In this document: one piece after another, positions 8,634-17,562 of the stretch
Layout: the number at the start of each line of letters is the position of its first letter
How positions within the stretch are numbered: position 1 is the stretch's first letter
Source of the DNA: Citrobacter arsenatis
Lineage (GTDB): Bacteria; Pseudomonadota; Gammaproteobacteria; Enterobacterales; Enterobacteriaceae
Assembly: GCF_004353845.1 (NCBI RefSeq)
Contig: NZ_CP037864.1
Coordinates: 1,674,001 to 1,738,000 of the forward strand
Direction of reading: 5' to 3'
Length of the DNA stretch: 64,000 nt
The notes under the pieces: model-generated
Seen by the model: only the letters and a program-made list of their open reading frames with translations
Told to the model about the DNA's origin: nothing
The model's database searches: none
Translations under genes and position numbers: made by a program

Positions 8634-8710
8634 GTAGGCCTGATAAGACGCGTTAGCGTCGCCATCAGGCGCTGTGCCGGATGGCGGCGTACACGCCTGA
8701 TCCGGCCTAC
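8634..8710. repeat. BIME (two opposed REPs) inside the hutU leader
   Basis: Two inverted REP units occupy 8634-8670 (GTAGGCCTGATAAG to CATCAGGC) and 8676-8710 (GCCGGATGGCGGCG to GATCCGGCCTAC). They lie after the hutU -10 element and end only 8 bp before the hutU ribosome site, so the pair should be transcribed as part of the hutUH leader. Confidence 0.9.
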
Positions 8711-8734
8711 ATTCAGCCTGAGGAGTTTTCTGTC

Positions 8735-10420
8735 ATGTCTCATAGCAAATATCGTCAGCAGGATATTCGTGCCCCACGCGGCACCACCTTAACGGCCAAA
8801 AGCTGGCTGACCGAAGCGCCGCTGCGCATGTTAATGAACAATCTCGATCCCGATGTCGCGGAAAATCCGCATGAGCTGGTGGTCTACGGTGGGATTGGTC
8901 GCGCCGCACGGGACTGGGAATGCTATGACGCCATCGTCAACGCGCTAACCAAACTGGAGACTGATGAGACCCTGCTGGTCCAGTCCGGTAAACCAGTAGG
9001 CGTATTCAAAACTCACGACAATGCACCGCGCGTGCTGATTGCCAACTCCAATCTGGTGCCACATTGGGCAACCTGGGAACACTTCAACGAACTGGATGCC
9101 AAAGGGCTGGCGATGTACGGCCAGATGACCGCCGGGAGCTGGATCTACATTGGTAGCCAGGGCATTGTGCAGGGGACTTATGAAACCTTCGTTGAGGCTG
9201 GACGTCAGCATTATCAGGGTAACCTGAGCGGGCGCTGGGTACTAACTGCCGGGTTGGGCGGTATGGGCGGGGCACAACCGTTAGCCGCTACGCTGGCGGG
9301 TGCGTGTTCGTTGAACATTGAATGCCAGCAAAGCCGCATTGATTTCCGTCTGCGTACCCGCTACGTGGACGAGCAGGCAACATCGCTTGACGACGCGCTG
9401 GCGCGTATCGACAAGTACACCCGTGAGGGCAAAGCGGTCTCTATTGCCCTGTGCGCTAACGCCGCCGACGTTGTACCGGAACTGGTGAAGCGCGGTGTGC
9501 GCCCGGATATGGTCACCGATCAGACCAGCGCCCACGATCCGCTGCATGGTTATCTGCCGTCCGGCTGGAGTTGGGAAGAGTATCAGGAGAAAGCGGTGTC
9601 CGATCCCCAGGGCACGGTCCAGGCGGCGAAACGTTCAATGGCAACGCACGTCGAGGCGATGTTGGCGTTTAGCAAAATGGGCGTGCCAACGTTTGATTAC
9701 GGCAACAACATTCGCCAGATGGCCAAAGAGATGGGCGTGGAAAACGCATTTGATTTCCCCGGCTTTGTCCCTGCTTATATTCGCCCCCTGTTCTGTCGCG
9801 GCATTGGCCCGTTCCGTTGGGTGGCGCTTTCCGGCGATCCGCAGGATATTTATAAAACCGATGCCAAAGTGAAAGAGATCGTGGCTGACGATAAGCATCT
9901 GCACCACTGGCTGGATATGGCGCGTGAGCGAATTAACTTCCAGGGCTTACCGGCGCGTATCTGCTGGGTTGGCCTGGAGTGGCGTCAGAAACTGGGGCTG
10001 GCGTTTAACGAAATGGTGCGCAGTGGCGAAGTGTCCGCGCCAATTGTTATTGGCCGTGACCATCTGGACTCCGGCTCTGTTGCCAGCCCGAACCGCGAAA
10101 CCGAAGCCATGCGCGACGGGTCAGACGCCGTATCCGACTGGCCGTTGTTGAACGCGCTGCTTAACACCGCCAGCGGCGCGACCTGGGTGTCGCTGCATCA
10201 CGGCGGTGGGGTCGGCATGGGCTTCTCCCAGCATGCCGGGATGGTGATTGTTTGCGATGGCACCGATGAAGCTGCCGCGCGCATCGCCCGGGTATTACAT
10301 AACGATCCGGCGACCGGGGTGATGCGTCACGCTGACGCCGGGTATGACATTGCGGTGGAATGCGCCGTCGAGGAAGGGCTGAATTTGCCGATGGTTGCTG
10401 CGACGCAGGAGAAACGCTGA
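8735..10420 (+). CDS. hutU: Urocanate hydratase HutU
   Basis: HutU performs the second step, converting urocanate to 4-imidazolone-5-propionate using tightly bound NAD+ as an electrophile. The ATG at 8735 behind GAGGAG gives 561 residues, the usual length; the longer reading runs back into a REP element and is not credible. The glycine-rich NAD segment TAGLGGMGGAQP lies near residues 171-182, and the conserved cysteine C410 falls in ARICWVG. It is transcribed from its own HutC-controlled promoter and is followed after one base by hutH, so hutUH is a tight two-gene unit. Confidence 0.97.
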   Translation: MSHSKYRQQDIRAPRGTTLTAKSWLTEAPLRMLMNNLDPDVAENPHELVVYGGIGRAARDWECYDAIVNALTKLETDETLLVQSGKPVGVFKTHDNAPRVLIANSNLVPHWATWEHFNELDAKGLAMYGQMTAGSWIYIGSQGIVQGTYETFVEAGRQHYQGNLSGRWVLTAGLGGMGGAQPLAATLAGACSLNIECQQSRIDFRLRTRYVDEQATSLDDALARIDKYTREGKAVSIALCANAADVVPELVKRGVRPDMVTDQTSAHDPLHGYLPSGWSWEEYQEKAVSDPQGTVQAAKRSMATHVEAMLAFSKMGVPTFDYGNNIRQMAKEMGVENAFDFPGFVPAYIRPLFCRGIGPFRWVALSGDPQDIYKTDAKVKEIVADDKHLHHWLDMARERINFQGLPARICWVGLEWRQKLGLAFNEMVRSGEVSAPIVIGRDHLDSGSVASPNRETEAMRDGSDAVSDWPLLNALLNTASGATWVSLHHGGGVGMGFSQHAGMVIVCDGTDEAAARIARVLHNDPATGVMRHADAGYDIAVECAVEEGLNLPMVAATQEKR

Positions 10421-10421
10421 T

Positions 10422-11942
10422 ATGAACACCATGACATTAACGCCGGGCCACCTGAGTTTTGCACAACTACGCGATATCTGGCAGCAGCCGGTCAAACTGA
10501 GCCTGGATGCCGGGGCGATTGATGCAATCAATGCCAGCGTCGCCTGCGTCAATAATATTGTCGCTGAAGGCCGTACGGCATATGGCATTAATACCGGTTT
10601 TGGGCTGCTGGCCCAGACCCGCATCGCCACGGAAGACTTGCAGAATTTGCAGCATTCGCTGGTGCTCTCCCATGCGGCAGGCGTTGGCGAGGCGCTGGAC
10701 GACGCTATGGTGCGTCTGATTATGGTGCTGAAAATCAACAGCCTGGCGCGTGGTTTTTCCGGCATTCGTTTAAGCGTGATCGAAGCACTGATTGCGCTGG
10801 TCAATGCCGAGGTGTATCCGCTGATCCCGGCGAAAGGGTCGGTGGGCGCTTCAGGCGATTTGGCCCCGCTGGCGCATATGTCTTTGACGCTACTGGGCGA
10901 AGGTAAAGCGCGCTGGCAGGGGGAATGGCTCCCGGCGACTGAGGCGCTGAAAAAAGCCGGGCTGGAGCCGATAACGCTGGAGGCGAAAGAAGGGCTGGCG
11001 CTGCTCAACGGGACCCAGGCTTCTACCGCCTTTGCCCTGCGCGGGTTAATTGAAGCTCAGGAGCTGTTCGCCTCCGCGACGGTGTGCGGGGCGCTGACCA
11101 CCGAAGCAGTTCTGGGTTCTCGTCGTCCGTTTGATGCCCGTATTCATGCCGCGCGCGGGCAGCGCGGGCAGATTGATGCCGCTACGCTGTACCGCCATGT
11201 GTTAACCGATACCAGTGCGCTTTCCCAGTCGCATCATAACTGTGAAAAAGTGCAGGATCCGTATTCTCTGCGCTGTCAGCCGCAGGTAATGGGGGCGTGC
11301 CTGACGCAAATGCGCCAGGTATTGGATGTCCTGCTGGTGGAAGCCAATGCGGTTTCCGATAACCCGTTGGTGTTTGCCGAAGAGGGCGATGTGATTTCCG
11401 GCGGCAACTTCCATGCTGAACCGGTGGCGATGGCGGCAGATAACCTGGCACTGGCGTTTGCGGAAATCGGCTCGCTGTCAGAGCGGCGCATTGCGCTGAT
11501 GATGGACAAACATATGTCGCAGTTGCCGCCGTTCCTGGTGAAAAACGGTGGGGTTAACTCCGGCTTTATGATCGCTCAGGTGACGGCCGCCGCGCTGGCG
11601 AGCGAAAACAAAGCGCTGGCGCATCCGCACAGCGTGGACAGCTTACCGACCTCCGCCAACCAGGAAGATCACGTTTCTATGGCACCAGCCGCGGGTCGCA
11701 GATTGTGGGAGATGGCGGCGAATACGCGCGGCGTGATTGCCGTGGAGTGGCTGGCGGCGTGTCAGGGGATTGATCTGCGTGAAGGGTTAACCTCAAGTCC
11801 GCTGCTGGAGCAGGCGCGCCAGGCTCTGCGTGAGCAGGTTGCCCACTATACGCAGGATCGCTATTTCGCCCCGGATATTGAGTGCGCAACCGAACTGTTA
11901 GCGCAAGGAACGTTGCTGAAATTGCTGCCTGAATTTCTGTAG
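10422..11942 (+). CDS. hutH: Histidine ammonia-lyase HutH
   Basis: HutH starts histidine catabolism by eliminating ammonia to give urocanate, which is also the inducer of the operon. The ATG at 10422 lies one base past the hutU stop and gives 506 residues. The Ala-Ser-Gly triplet that cyclises into the MIO electrophile is at residues 143-145 within GSVGASGDLAPLAHM, and the catalytic-tyrosine region AYGINTGFG is at about 53-61. No histidine permease gene is linked. A BIME follows the stop and is the only feature in the short gap before the convergent ybhB. Confidence 0.97.
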   Translation: MNTMTLTPGHLSFAQLRDIWQQPVKLSLDAGAIDAINASVACVNNIVAEGRTAYGINTGFGLLAQTRIATEDLQNLQHSLVLSHAAGVGEALDDAMVRLIMVLKINSLARGFSGIRLSVIEALIALVNAEVYPLIPAKGSVGASGDLAPLAHMSLTLLGEGKARWQGEWLPATEALKKAGLEPITLEAKEGLALLNGTQASTAFALRGLIEAQELFASATVCGALTTEAVLGSRRPFDARIHAARGQRGQIDAATLYRHVLTDTSALSQSHHNCEKVQDPYSLRCQPQVMGACLTQMRQVLDVLLVEANAVSDNPLVFAEEGDVISGGNFHAEPVAMAADNLALAFAEIGSLSERRIALMMDKHMSQLPPFLVKNGGVNSGFMIAQVTAAALASENKALAHPHSVDSLPTSANQEDHVSMAPAAGRRLWEMAANTRGVIAVEWLAACQGIDLREGLTSSPLLEQARQALREQVAHYTQDRYFAPDIECATELLAQGTLLKLLPEFL

Positions 11943-11947
11943 AAAAC

Positions 11948-12029
11948 TGCCTGATGGCGACGCTGACGCATCTTATCAGGCCAACGGTCTTCTTTGTAGG
12001 CCGGATGAGGCGAAACCGACATCCGGCAC
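11948..12029. repeat. BIME between hutH and ybhB
   Basis: Two REP units in opposite orientation (GCCTGATGGCGACG to CTTATCAGGCC, then GTAGGCCGGATGAGG to GACATCCGGCA) fill the gap between the convergent hutH and ybhB stops. No separate U-tract terminator is visible, so the hairpins probably form the 3' ends of both messages. Confidence 0.9.
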
Positions 12030-12037
12030 AACATAGC

Positions 12038-12514
12038 TTAGCTAAACATTGCCGTAATCGAGGCGCTGGCAAGCGAGTGGAAGTGAACGTTAAATCCAAC
12101 CATCGCACCGCTGGCGTCCTCATCGACATCAATACGCTCCACATCCAACGCATGAACCGTAAAGATATAACGATGGCTTTCCCCCTTCGGCGGCGCTGCG
12201 CCACCATAACCGGCTTTACCAAAATCTGTACGGGTCTGAATCACGCCATCCGGTAGCGCAACCAGCCCGGAGCCGAAGCCTTGCGTAAGTACGCGGGTAT
12301 CAGCCGGCAGATTTACTACCACCCAATGCCACCAACCGGAGCCGGTTGGCGCATCAGGATCAAAGCAGGTCACGACAAAGCTTTTAGTCCCTGCGGGCAC
12401 GTCATCCCACGCCAGATGCGGGGAGATATTATCCCCGTCATACCCCATGCCGTTAAAGACGTGGCGATGCCCAAGCTTATCGCCATCGCGCAGATCGTTG
12501 CTGATTAGTTTCAT
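12038..12514 (-). CDS. ybhB: YbhB, PEBP/Raf-kinase-inhibitor-like protein
   Basis: This is a 158-residue cytosolic protein of the phosphatidylethanolamine-binding-protein family. It has the anion-pocket signatures CFDPDAPTGSGWWHWVVVNLP and PPKGESHRYIFTVHAL, and an N-terminal GDNISPHLAWDDVPAG segment. It begins MKLISNDLRDGDKL with the ribosome site GAGAGGAG. The cellular role in enteric bacteria is not known. It lies 57 bp downstream of bioA on the same strand and may be read from the bioA promoter. In E. coli it lies beside attB; here the hut genes separate it from attB. Confidence 0.9.
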   Translation of the reverse strand: MKLISNDLRDGDKLGHRHVFNGMGYDGDNISPHLAWDDVPAGTKSFVVTCFDPDAPTGSGWWHWVVVNLPADTRVLTQGFGSGLVALPDGVIQTRTDFGKAGYGGAAPPKGESHRYIFTVHALDVERIDVDEDASGAMVGFNVHFHSLASASITAMFS

Positions 12515-12571
12515 GCTGACTCCTCTCGTTAGCCAAAAAGTGTAGCCAGAAACCGAAGAGGTTACCGCTGA

Positions 12572-13861
12572 TTAATCGCTAAAAAATGTTGCACTGCGCA
12601 CAGCCTCATTCACGGCCTGGGTCAGACGACGCAACTGTTCAGGCTTGATGATGTACGGCGGCATCAGATAAATGAGCTTACCAAACGGACGTACCCAGAC
12701 GCCCTGTTCGACAAAGAACTTCTGTAACGCCGCCATATTCACCGGATGCGTGGTTTCGATGACGCCGATGGCGCCGAGTACGCGTACGTCCGCTACCCAA
12801 CTGGATTCCGCCGCCGGGGCAAGTTCTGCCCGTAGTTGCGCTTCAATGGCCGCGACCTGCGAGCGCCACTCGCCGGTTTCGAGTAACGACAGGCTGGCGG
12901 AGGCGACGGCGCAGGCCAGCGGGTTGCCCATAAAGGTCGGGCCGTGCATGAAGCATCCGGCTTCACCATTGCTGATGGTCTCTGCGACCTGACGCGTGGT
13001 CAGGGTTGCTGAAAGGGTCATTGTCCCGCCGGTTAACGCCTTACCCAGGCACAAAATGTCTGGCGTGATGTCGGCGTGCTCGCAGGCAAACAGCTTACCC
13101 GTACGGCCAAATCCGGTGGCTATCTCATCGGCAATCAGCAGAATACCTTCCCGGTCACACATCTTACGGATGCGTTTTAACCATTCGGGATGATACATGC
13201 GCATACCGCCAGCGCCCTGTACGATTGGCTCAAGGATCACCGCCGCAATCTCGTGGCGATGCGCGGCCATCAGGCGGGCAAAAGGCACCATATCCAGTTC
13301 GTCCCACTCGCCGCCCATGCGGCTTTGCGGGGCGGGCGCAAACAGGTTCTCTGGCAGATAGCCCTTCCACAGACTGTGCATCGAGTTGTCGGGATCGCAG
13401 ACCGACATCGCGCCAAAGGTATCGCCGTGATAGCCGTTACGAAACGTCAGGAACCGCTGACGGGATTCGCCTTTAGCCTGCCAGTATTGCAGCGCCATTT
13501 TCATCGCGACTTCTACGGCGACCGAACCTGAATCCGCGAGAAAAACACACTCCAGCGCCTGTGGTGTCATCGCCACCAACTGGCGGCACAGCGCAATAGC
13601 CGGGGCATGAGTAATGCCGCCAAACATCACATGCGACATGGCATCAATCTGCGTTTTCATCGCGGCGTTCAGCTGTGGGTGATTGTAGCCGTGGATCGCC
13701 GCCCACCAGGATGACATACCGTCAATCAGCCTCTCACCACTGGCTAAGATCAGTTCGCAACCTTCGGCACGCGCCACCGGATAAACCGGTAACGGGGAGG
13801 TCATGGAGGTGTAAGGGTGCCAGATATGGCGTTGGTCAAACGCAAGATCGTCCGTTGTCAT
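12572..13861 (-). CDS. bioA: Adenosylmethionine-8-amino-7-oxononanoate aminotransferase BioA
   Basis: BioA makes 7,8-diaminopelargonate from 7-keto-8-aminopelargonate using S-adenosylmethionine as amino donor, the antepenultimate step of biotin synthesis. The start at 13861 gives 429 residues, as in E. coli. It is a class III PLP aminotransferase: the PLP lysine is K274 in LGKALTGG, and Y17 and W52 of the substrate pocket are present. The longer frame upstream runs through the promoter and BirA operator and is not coding. It is transcribed divergently from bioB and co-repressed by biotinyl-AMP-bound BirA. Confidence 0.97.
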   Translation of the reverse strand: MTTDDLAFDQRHIWHPYTSMTSPLPVYPVARAEGCELILASGERLIDGMSSWWAAIHGYNHPQLNAAMKTQIDAMSHVMFGGITHAPAIALCRQLVAMTPQALECVFLADSGSVAVEVAMKMALQYWQAKGESRQRFLTFRNGYHGDTFGAMSVCDPDNSMHSLWKGYLPENLFAPAPQSRMGGEWDELDMVPFARLMAAHRHEIAAVILEPIVQGAGGMRMYHPEWLKRIRKMCDREGILLIADEIATGFGRTGKLFACEHADITPDILCLGKALTGGTMTLSATLTTRQVAETISNGEAGCFMHGPTFMGNPLACAVASASLSLLETGEWRSQVAAIEAQLRAELAPAAESSWVADVRVLGAIGVIETTHPVNMAALQKFFVEQGVWVRPFGKLIYLMPPYIIKPEQLRRLTQAVNEAVRSATFFSD

Positions 13862-13868
13862 AATCGAC

Positions 13869-13902
13869 TTGTAAACCAAATTAAAAAGATTTAGGTTTAC
13901 TA
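13869..13902. promoter_or_regulatory. bio operator (BirA box) and divergent promoters
   Basis: The imperfect palindrome TTGTAAACC-N16-GGTTTACTA lies between the bioA and bioB starts and closely matches the E. coli bio operator. A BirA dimer bound here would block both divergent promoters, which overlap in this 76-bp gap. The right arm ends CTA rather than CAA, a small departure from symmetry. Confidence 0.92.
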
Positions 13903-13937
13903 GTCTACACCAAACTAACAACGAAACGTATACCAAT

Positions 13938-14978
13938 ATGGCTCATTCTTCTCGCTGGACAATGTCGCAAGTCACCGAATTATTTGAAAAACCGCTGCTG
14001 GATCTGCTGTTTGAAGCGCAGCAGGTTCATCGCCAGCACTTCGATCCGCAACAGGTTCAGGTCAGTACGCTGCTGTCGATTAAGACCGGTGCCTGCCCGG
14101 AGGACTGCAAATATTGCCCACAAAGTTCCCGCTATAAAACCGGCCTGGAAACAGAACGTTTGATGGAGGTTGAACAGGTGCTGGAGTCGGCGCGTAAGGC
14201 GAAGCAGGCCGGCTCAACGCGGTTTTGCATGGGCGCGGCGTGGAAGAATCCTCACGAACGTGATATGCCTTACCTGGAGCAGATGGTGCAGGGCGTGAAA
14301 GAACTGGGGCTGGAAGCCTGTATGACGCTGGGCACGCTGGACGAAACGCAGGCCCAGCGCCTGGCCAATGCGGGTCTGGACTACTACAACCACAACCTCG
14401 ACACCTCGCCGGAATTCTACGGCAATATCATCACCACCCGTTCGTACCAGGAGCGCCTGGATACGCTGGATAAAGTGCGTGAGGCGGGCATTAAAGTCTG
14501 CTCCGGCGGGATTGTGGGTCTGGGGGAAACGGTGACCGATCGCGCGGGTCTGCTGCTGCAATTAGCGAATTTGCCGACGCCGCCGGAAAGCGTGCCGATC
14601 AATATGCTGGTGAAAGTGAAGGGCACGCCGCTCGCCGATAACGATGACGTAGATGCCTTTGATTTTATTCGTACTATCGCCGTGGCGCGCATCATGATGC
14701 CGACCTCATACGTGCGTCTTTCTGCCGGGCGCGAGCAGATGAACGAACAAACCCAGGCAATGTGCTTTATGGCCGGGGCCAACTCGATTTTCTACGGCTG
14801 CAAACTGCTTACTACACCCAATCCGAACGAGGACAAAGATTTACTGCTGTTCCGCAAGCTGGGTCTTAATCCGCAGCAAACGGCGGTACTGGCGGGCGAT
14901 AACGAACAGCAGCAACGTCTGGAGCAGGCGCTGCGTACTCCGGATACCGACGATTACTACAACGCGGCAACCGTATGA
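13938..14978 (+). CDS. bioB: Biotin synthase BioB
   Basis: BioB is the radical-SAM enzyme that inserts sulfur into dethiobiotin. It has 346 residues as in E. coli. The SAM-cluster motif CPEDCKYC gives C53, C57 and C60, and conserved residues for the second [2Fe-2S] cluster are in place (C97 in RFCMG, the ACMTLG cysteine near 128, the VCSGG cysteine near 188, and an arginine in VRLSAGR). It is the first gene of bioBFCD, and its stop overlaps the bioF ATG by four bases. Confidence 0.98.
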   Translation: MAHSSRWTMSQVTELFEKPLLDLLFEAQQVHRQHFDPQQVQVSTLLSIKTGACPEDCKYCPQSSRYKTGLETERLMEVEQVLESARKAKQAGSTRFCMGAAWKNPHERDMPYLEQMVQGVKELGLEACMTLGTLDETQAQRLANAGLDYYNHNLDTSPEFYGNIITTRSYQERLDTLDKVREAGIKVCSGGIVGLGETVTDRAGLLLQLANLPTPPESVPINMLVKVKGTPLADNDDVDAFDFIRTIAVARIMMPTSYVRLSAGREQMNEQTQAMCFMAGANSIFYGCKLLTTPNPNEDKDLLLFRKLGLNPQQTAVLAGDNEQQQRLEQALRTPDTDDYYNAATV

Positions 14979-16132
14979 CCTGGCAGCAAAAAATAGACGA
15001 TGCGCTAACGGCGCGTCGTCGTGCTGATGCATGGCGTCAGCGCTATGCGGTGACGCAGGGTGCCGGTCGCTGGCTGCAGGCCGACGGTCGCCAGTATCTG
15101 AATTTCTCCAGCAACGACTACCTTGGCTTGAGCCATCATCCGCAGATTGTCTGTGCCTGGCAGCAGGGAGCTGAACGTTTTGGCGTCGGCAGCGGCGGCT
15201 CAGGCCATGTTAGCGGTTATTCCGTTGCTCATCAGGCGCTGGAAGAAGAGCTGGCGCAGTGGCTCGGCTATTCACGGGCGCTGCTGTTTATCTCTGGTTT
15301 TGCCGCTAATCAGGCGGTCATTGCCGCGTTGATGGGAAAAGAGGATCGGATCGTCGCCGACCGGCTCAGCCATGCCTCGCTGCTGGAAGCTGCCAGCCTT
15401 AGCCCCGCCGTGCTACGTCGCTTTACCCATAATGACTCGCAACATCTGGAGCGTCTGCTGACTGCCCCCTGTCCGGGGCAGCAACTCGTGGTCACTGAAG
15501 GTGTGTTCAGCATGGATGGTGACAGCGCGCCGCTGGCGGACATTCACGCGGTGGCAGAACAGCAGGGCGCGTGGCTGCTGGTGGATGATGCGCATGGGAT
15601 CGGCGTGTGCGGTGAGGAAGGGCGCGGCTCGTGCTCCCGACAGCAGGTAAAACCTGAGCTGCTCGTGGTGACGTTTGGCAAAGGGTTTGGCGTTAGCGGC
15701 GCAGCAATCCTGTGTTCAGATAACGTAGCCGATTATCTGCTGCAGTTTGCCCGGCATCTGATCTACAGCACCAGTATGCCCCCGGCGCAGGCTCAGGCCT
15801 TGCGCGCCGCGCTGGCGGTGATCCGCAGCCGCGAAGGCGATGAGCGCAGAGAAAAGCTGACGATGCTGATCCGGCGTTTTCGTGCTGGGATGAATACGCC
15901 AGACTTAACGCTGGCGCATTCAGACAGTGCGATTCAGCCGCTGATCGTGGGCGATAACCATAAAGCCTTACAGTTGGCACAGGCATTACGGCAACAGGGA
16001 TGCTGGGTGACGGCGATTCGTCCCCCGACGGTGCCGACGGGTACGGCCAGGTTGCGGATTACGCTGACCCAGGCACATGAAGCCCAGGATATAGACAGCC
16101 TACTGGAGGTGCTGCATGGAACAGGTCAATAA
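14975..16132 (+). CDS. bioF: 8-amino-7-oxononanoate synthase BioF
   Basis: BioF condenses pimeloyl-ACP with alanine, with decarboxylation, to give 7-keto-8-aminopelargonate. It is an alpha-oxoamine-synthase-type PLP enzyme of 385 residues with the PLP lysine K236 in TFGKGFGV, an aspartate/histidine pair in VDDAHGIG, and the N-terminal SSNDYLGLSHHP. It overlaps bioB by four bases and bioC by 17 bases, consistent with coupled translation. Confidence 0.97.
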   Translation: MTWQQKIDDALTARRRADAWRQRYAVTQGAGRWLQADGRQYLNFSSNDYLGLSHHPQIVCAWQQGAERFGVGSGGSGHVSGYSVAHQALEEELAQWLGYSRALLFISGFAANQAVIAALMGKEDRIVADRLSHASLLEAASLSPAVLRRFTHNDSQHLERLLTAPCPGQQLVVTEGVFSMDGDSAPLADIHAVAEQQGAWLLVDDAHGIGVCGEEGRGSCSRQQVKPELLVVTFGKGFGVSGAAILCSDNVADYLLQFARHLIYSTSMPPAQAQALRAALAVIRSREGDERREKLTMLIRRFRAGMNTPDLTLAHSDSAIQPLIVGDNHKALQLAQALRQQGCWVTAIRPPTVPTGTARLRITLTQAHEAQDIDSLLEVLHGTGQ

Positions 16133-16871
16133 GCAGGCGATTGCTGCCGCGTTTGGTCGCGCGGCCACCTACTATGAGCAACACGCAGAGCTTCAGCGTC
16201 AGAGTGCCGATGCGTTACTGGCGCGACTCGAGGGGCGGGTGTTTGCTCAGGTACTGGATGCAGGCTGTGGGCCAGGGCGTATGAGTCGCTACTGGCGGGA
16301 GCTGGGGAGCGAGGTTTGCGCGCTGGATTTGTCGGCACAAATGCTGATGCAAGCGCAGCGTCACGATGTCGCCCACCGCTATCTGTTGGCGGATATCGAA
16401 GCCATTCCGCAGGCAACCGGTACTTTCGACCTGGCCTGGAGCAATCTGGCCGTGCAGTGGTGCAGCGATCTCCGTGGTGCGTTAAAAGAGCTTTACCGCG
16501 TGGTGCGTCCCGGTGGGGCGGTGGCGTTTAGTACTCTGGCGCAGGGTTCAATGCCAGAGCTTCGTCAGGCGTGGCGAGCGGTTGATGACAGGGAGCACGC
16601 CAACCGTTTTTTGCCCGTGGAACAACTGGAAAACGCCCTGCATGGCTGGGACGCGGAGTACCAGTCTCATGCCATCACGCTGTGGTTTGACGATGCGCTG
16701 AGCGCTATGCGCTCGCTAAAGGGCATTGGCGCGACGCATTTGCATGATGGACGCGAGCAGCGCGTGCTCACCCGCTCGCAACTGCGTCAGCTACAGCTCG
16801 CCTGGCCCTGCCAACAGGGAAAATATCCGCTGACTTATCATCTATTTTTGGGAGTGATTCAACGTGACTGA
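16116..16871 (+). CDS. bioC: Malonyl-ACP O-methyltransferase BioC
   Basis: BioC methylates the free carboxyl of malonyl-ACP so that fatty acid synthase can build the pimeloyl chain. It has 251 residues. The SAM-binding motif I is VLDAGCGPGRMSR (about residues 44-56), followed by the acidic loop ALDLSAQM and by motif FDLAWSNLAVQWC. The ATG at 16116 lies inside the 3' end of bioF and matches the E. coli start. The 3' end overlaps the bioD start by eight bases. Confidence 0.97.
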   Translation: MEQVNKQAIAAAFGRAATYYEQHAELQRQSADALLARLEGRVFAQVLDAGCGPGRMSRYWRELGSEVCALDLSAQMLMQAQRHDVAHRYLLADIEAIPQATGTFDLAWSNLAVQWCSDLRGALKELYRVVRPGGAVAFSTLAQGSMPELRQAWRAVDDREHANRFLPVEQLENALHGWDAEYQSHAITLWFDDALSAMRSLKGIGATHLHDGREQRVLTRSQLRQLQLAWPCQQGKYPLTYHLFLGVIQRD

Positions 16872-17562
16872 CACCTATTTTGTCACCGGAACGGATACCG
16901 AAGTGGGTAAAACTATCGCCAGCTGTGCGCTGCTTCAGGCGGCGGGACAGCTGGGGTTACGAACCGTCGGCTATAAACCCGTGGCGTCAGGCAGTGAAAT
17001 GACGACTGAAGGTCTGCGTAATGGCGATGCCCTGGCATTACAGCGCAACAGCGTTGCGTCGGTGGATTATGCTGCTATCAACCCCTATACCTTCGCGGAA
17101 CCTACCTCACCGCATATCATCAGCGCTGACGAAGGTCGTCCCATTCAGGCTGCCGTGATGTCTGCGGGTTTACGCGCGCTGGAAGAGCAGGCTGACTGGG
17201 TGCTGGTGGAGGGCGCTGGCGGGTGGTTTACGCCGCTTTCGCCAACGCTGAGTTTTGCTGACTGGGTAACAGCCGAGCAACTGCCGGTGATTCTGGTGGT
17301 TGGCGTTAAGCTTGGGTGCATCAACCACGCTATGCTGACCGCCCAGGCGGTGCAGCAGGCCGGACTGACGCTTGCCGGATGGGTCGCCAATGATGTGACG
17401 CCACCTGGCAAGCGCTATGCTGAATATATGGCAACGCTCAGGCGTGTTCTTCCGGCCCCGCTGCTGGGGGAAATTCCCTGGCTGGCAGAAGAGCCGGAGC
17501 TGGCATCGACAGGGCATTTTATCGATCTTAGCGTTTTATCTCCGGCGTCGCCCAGCCGTTGA
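16864..17562 (+). CDS. bioD: Dethiobiotin synthetase BioD
   Basis: BioD closes the ureido ring of dethiobiotin from diaminopelargonate, CO2 and ATP. The start is GTG at 16864, as I recall for E. coli bioD, inside the end of bioC. The P-loop GTDTEVGKT (residues 9-17) and EGAGGWFTPL are intact. At 232 residues it is slightly longer than the 225-residue E. coli protein; the extra C-terminal residues (LSPASPSR) lie over the 3' end of the opposing ABC gene, giving a 35-bp convergent overlap. Confidence 0.96.
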   Translation: MTDTYFVTGTDTEVGKTIASCALLQAAGQLGLRTVGYKPVASGSEMTTEGLRNGDALALQRNSVASVDYAAINPYTFAEPTSPHIISADEGRPIQAAVMSAGLRALEEQADWVLVEGAGGWFTPLSPTLSFADWVTAEQLPVILVVGVKLGCINHAMLTAQAVQQAGLTLAGWVANDVTPPGKRYAEYMATLRRVLPAPLLGEIPWLAEEPELASTGHFIDLSVLSPASPSR

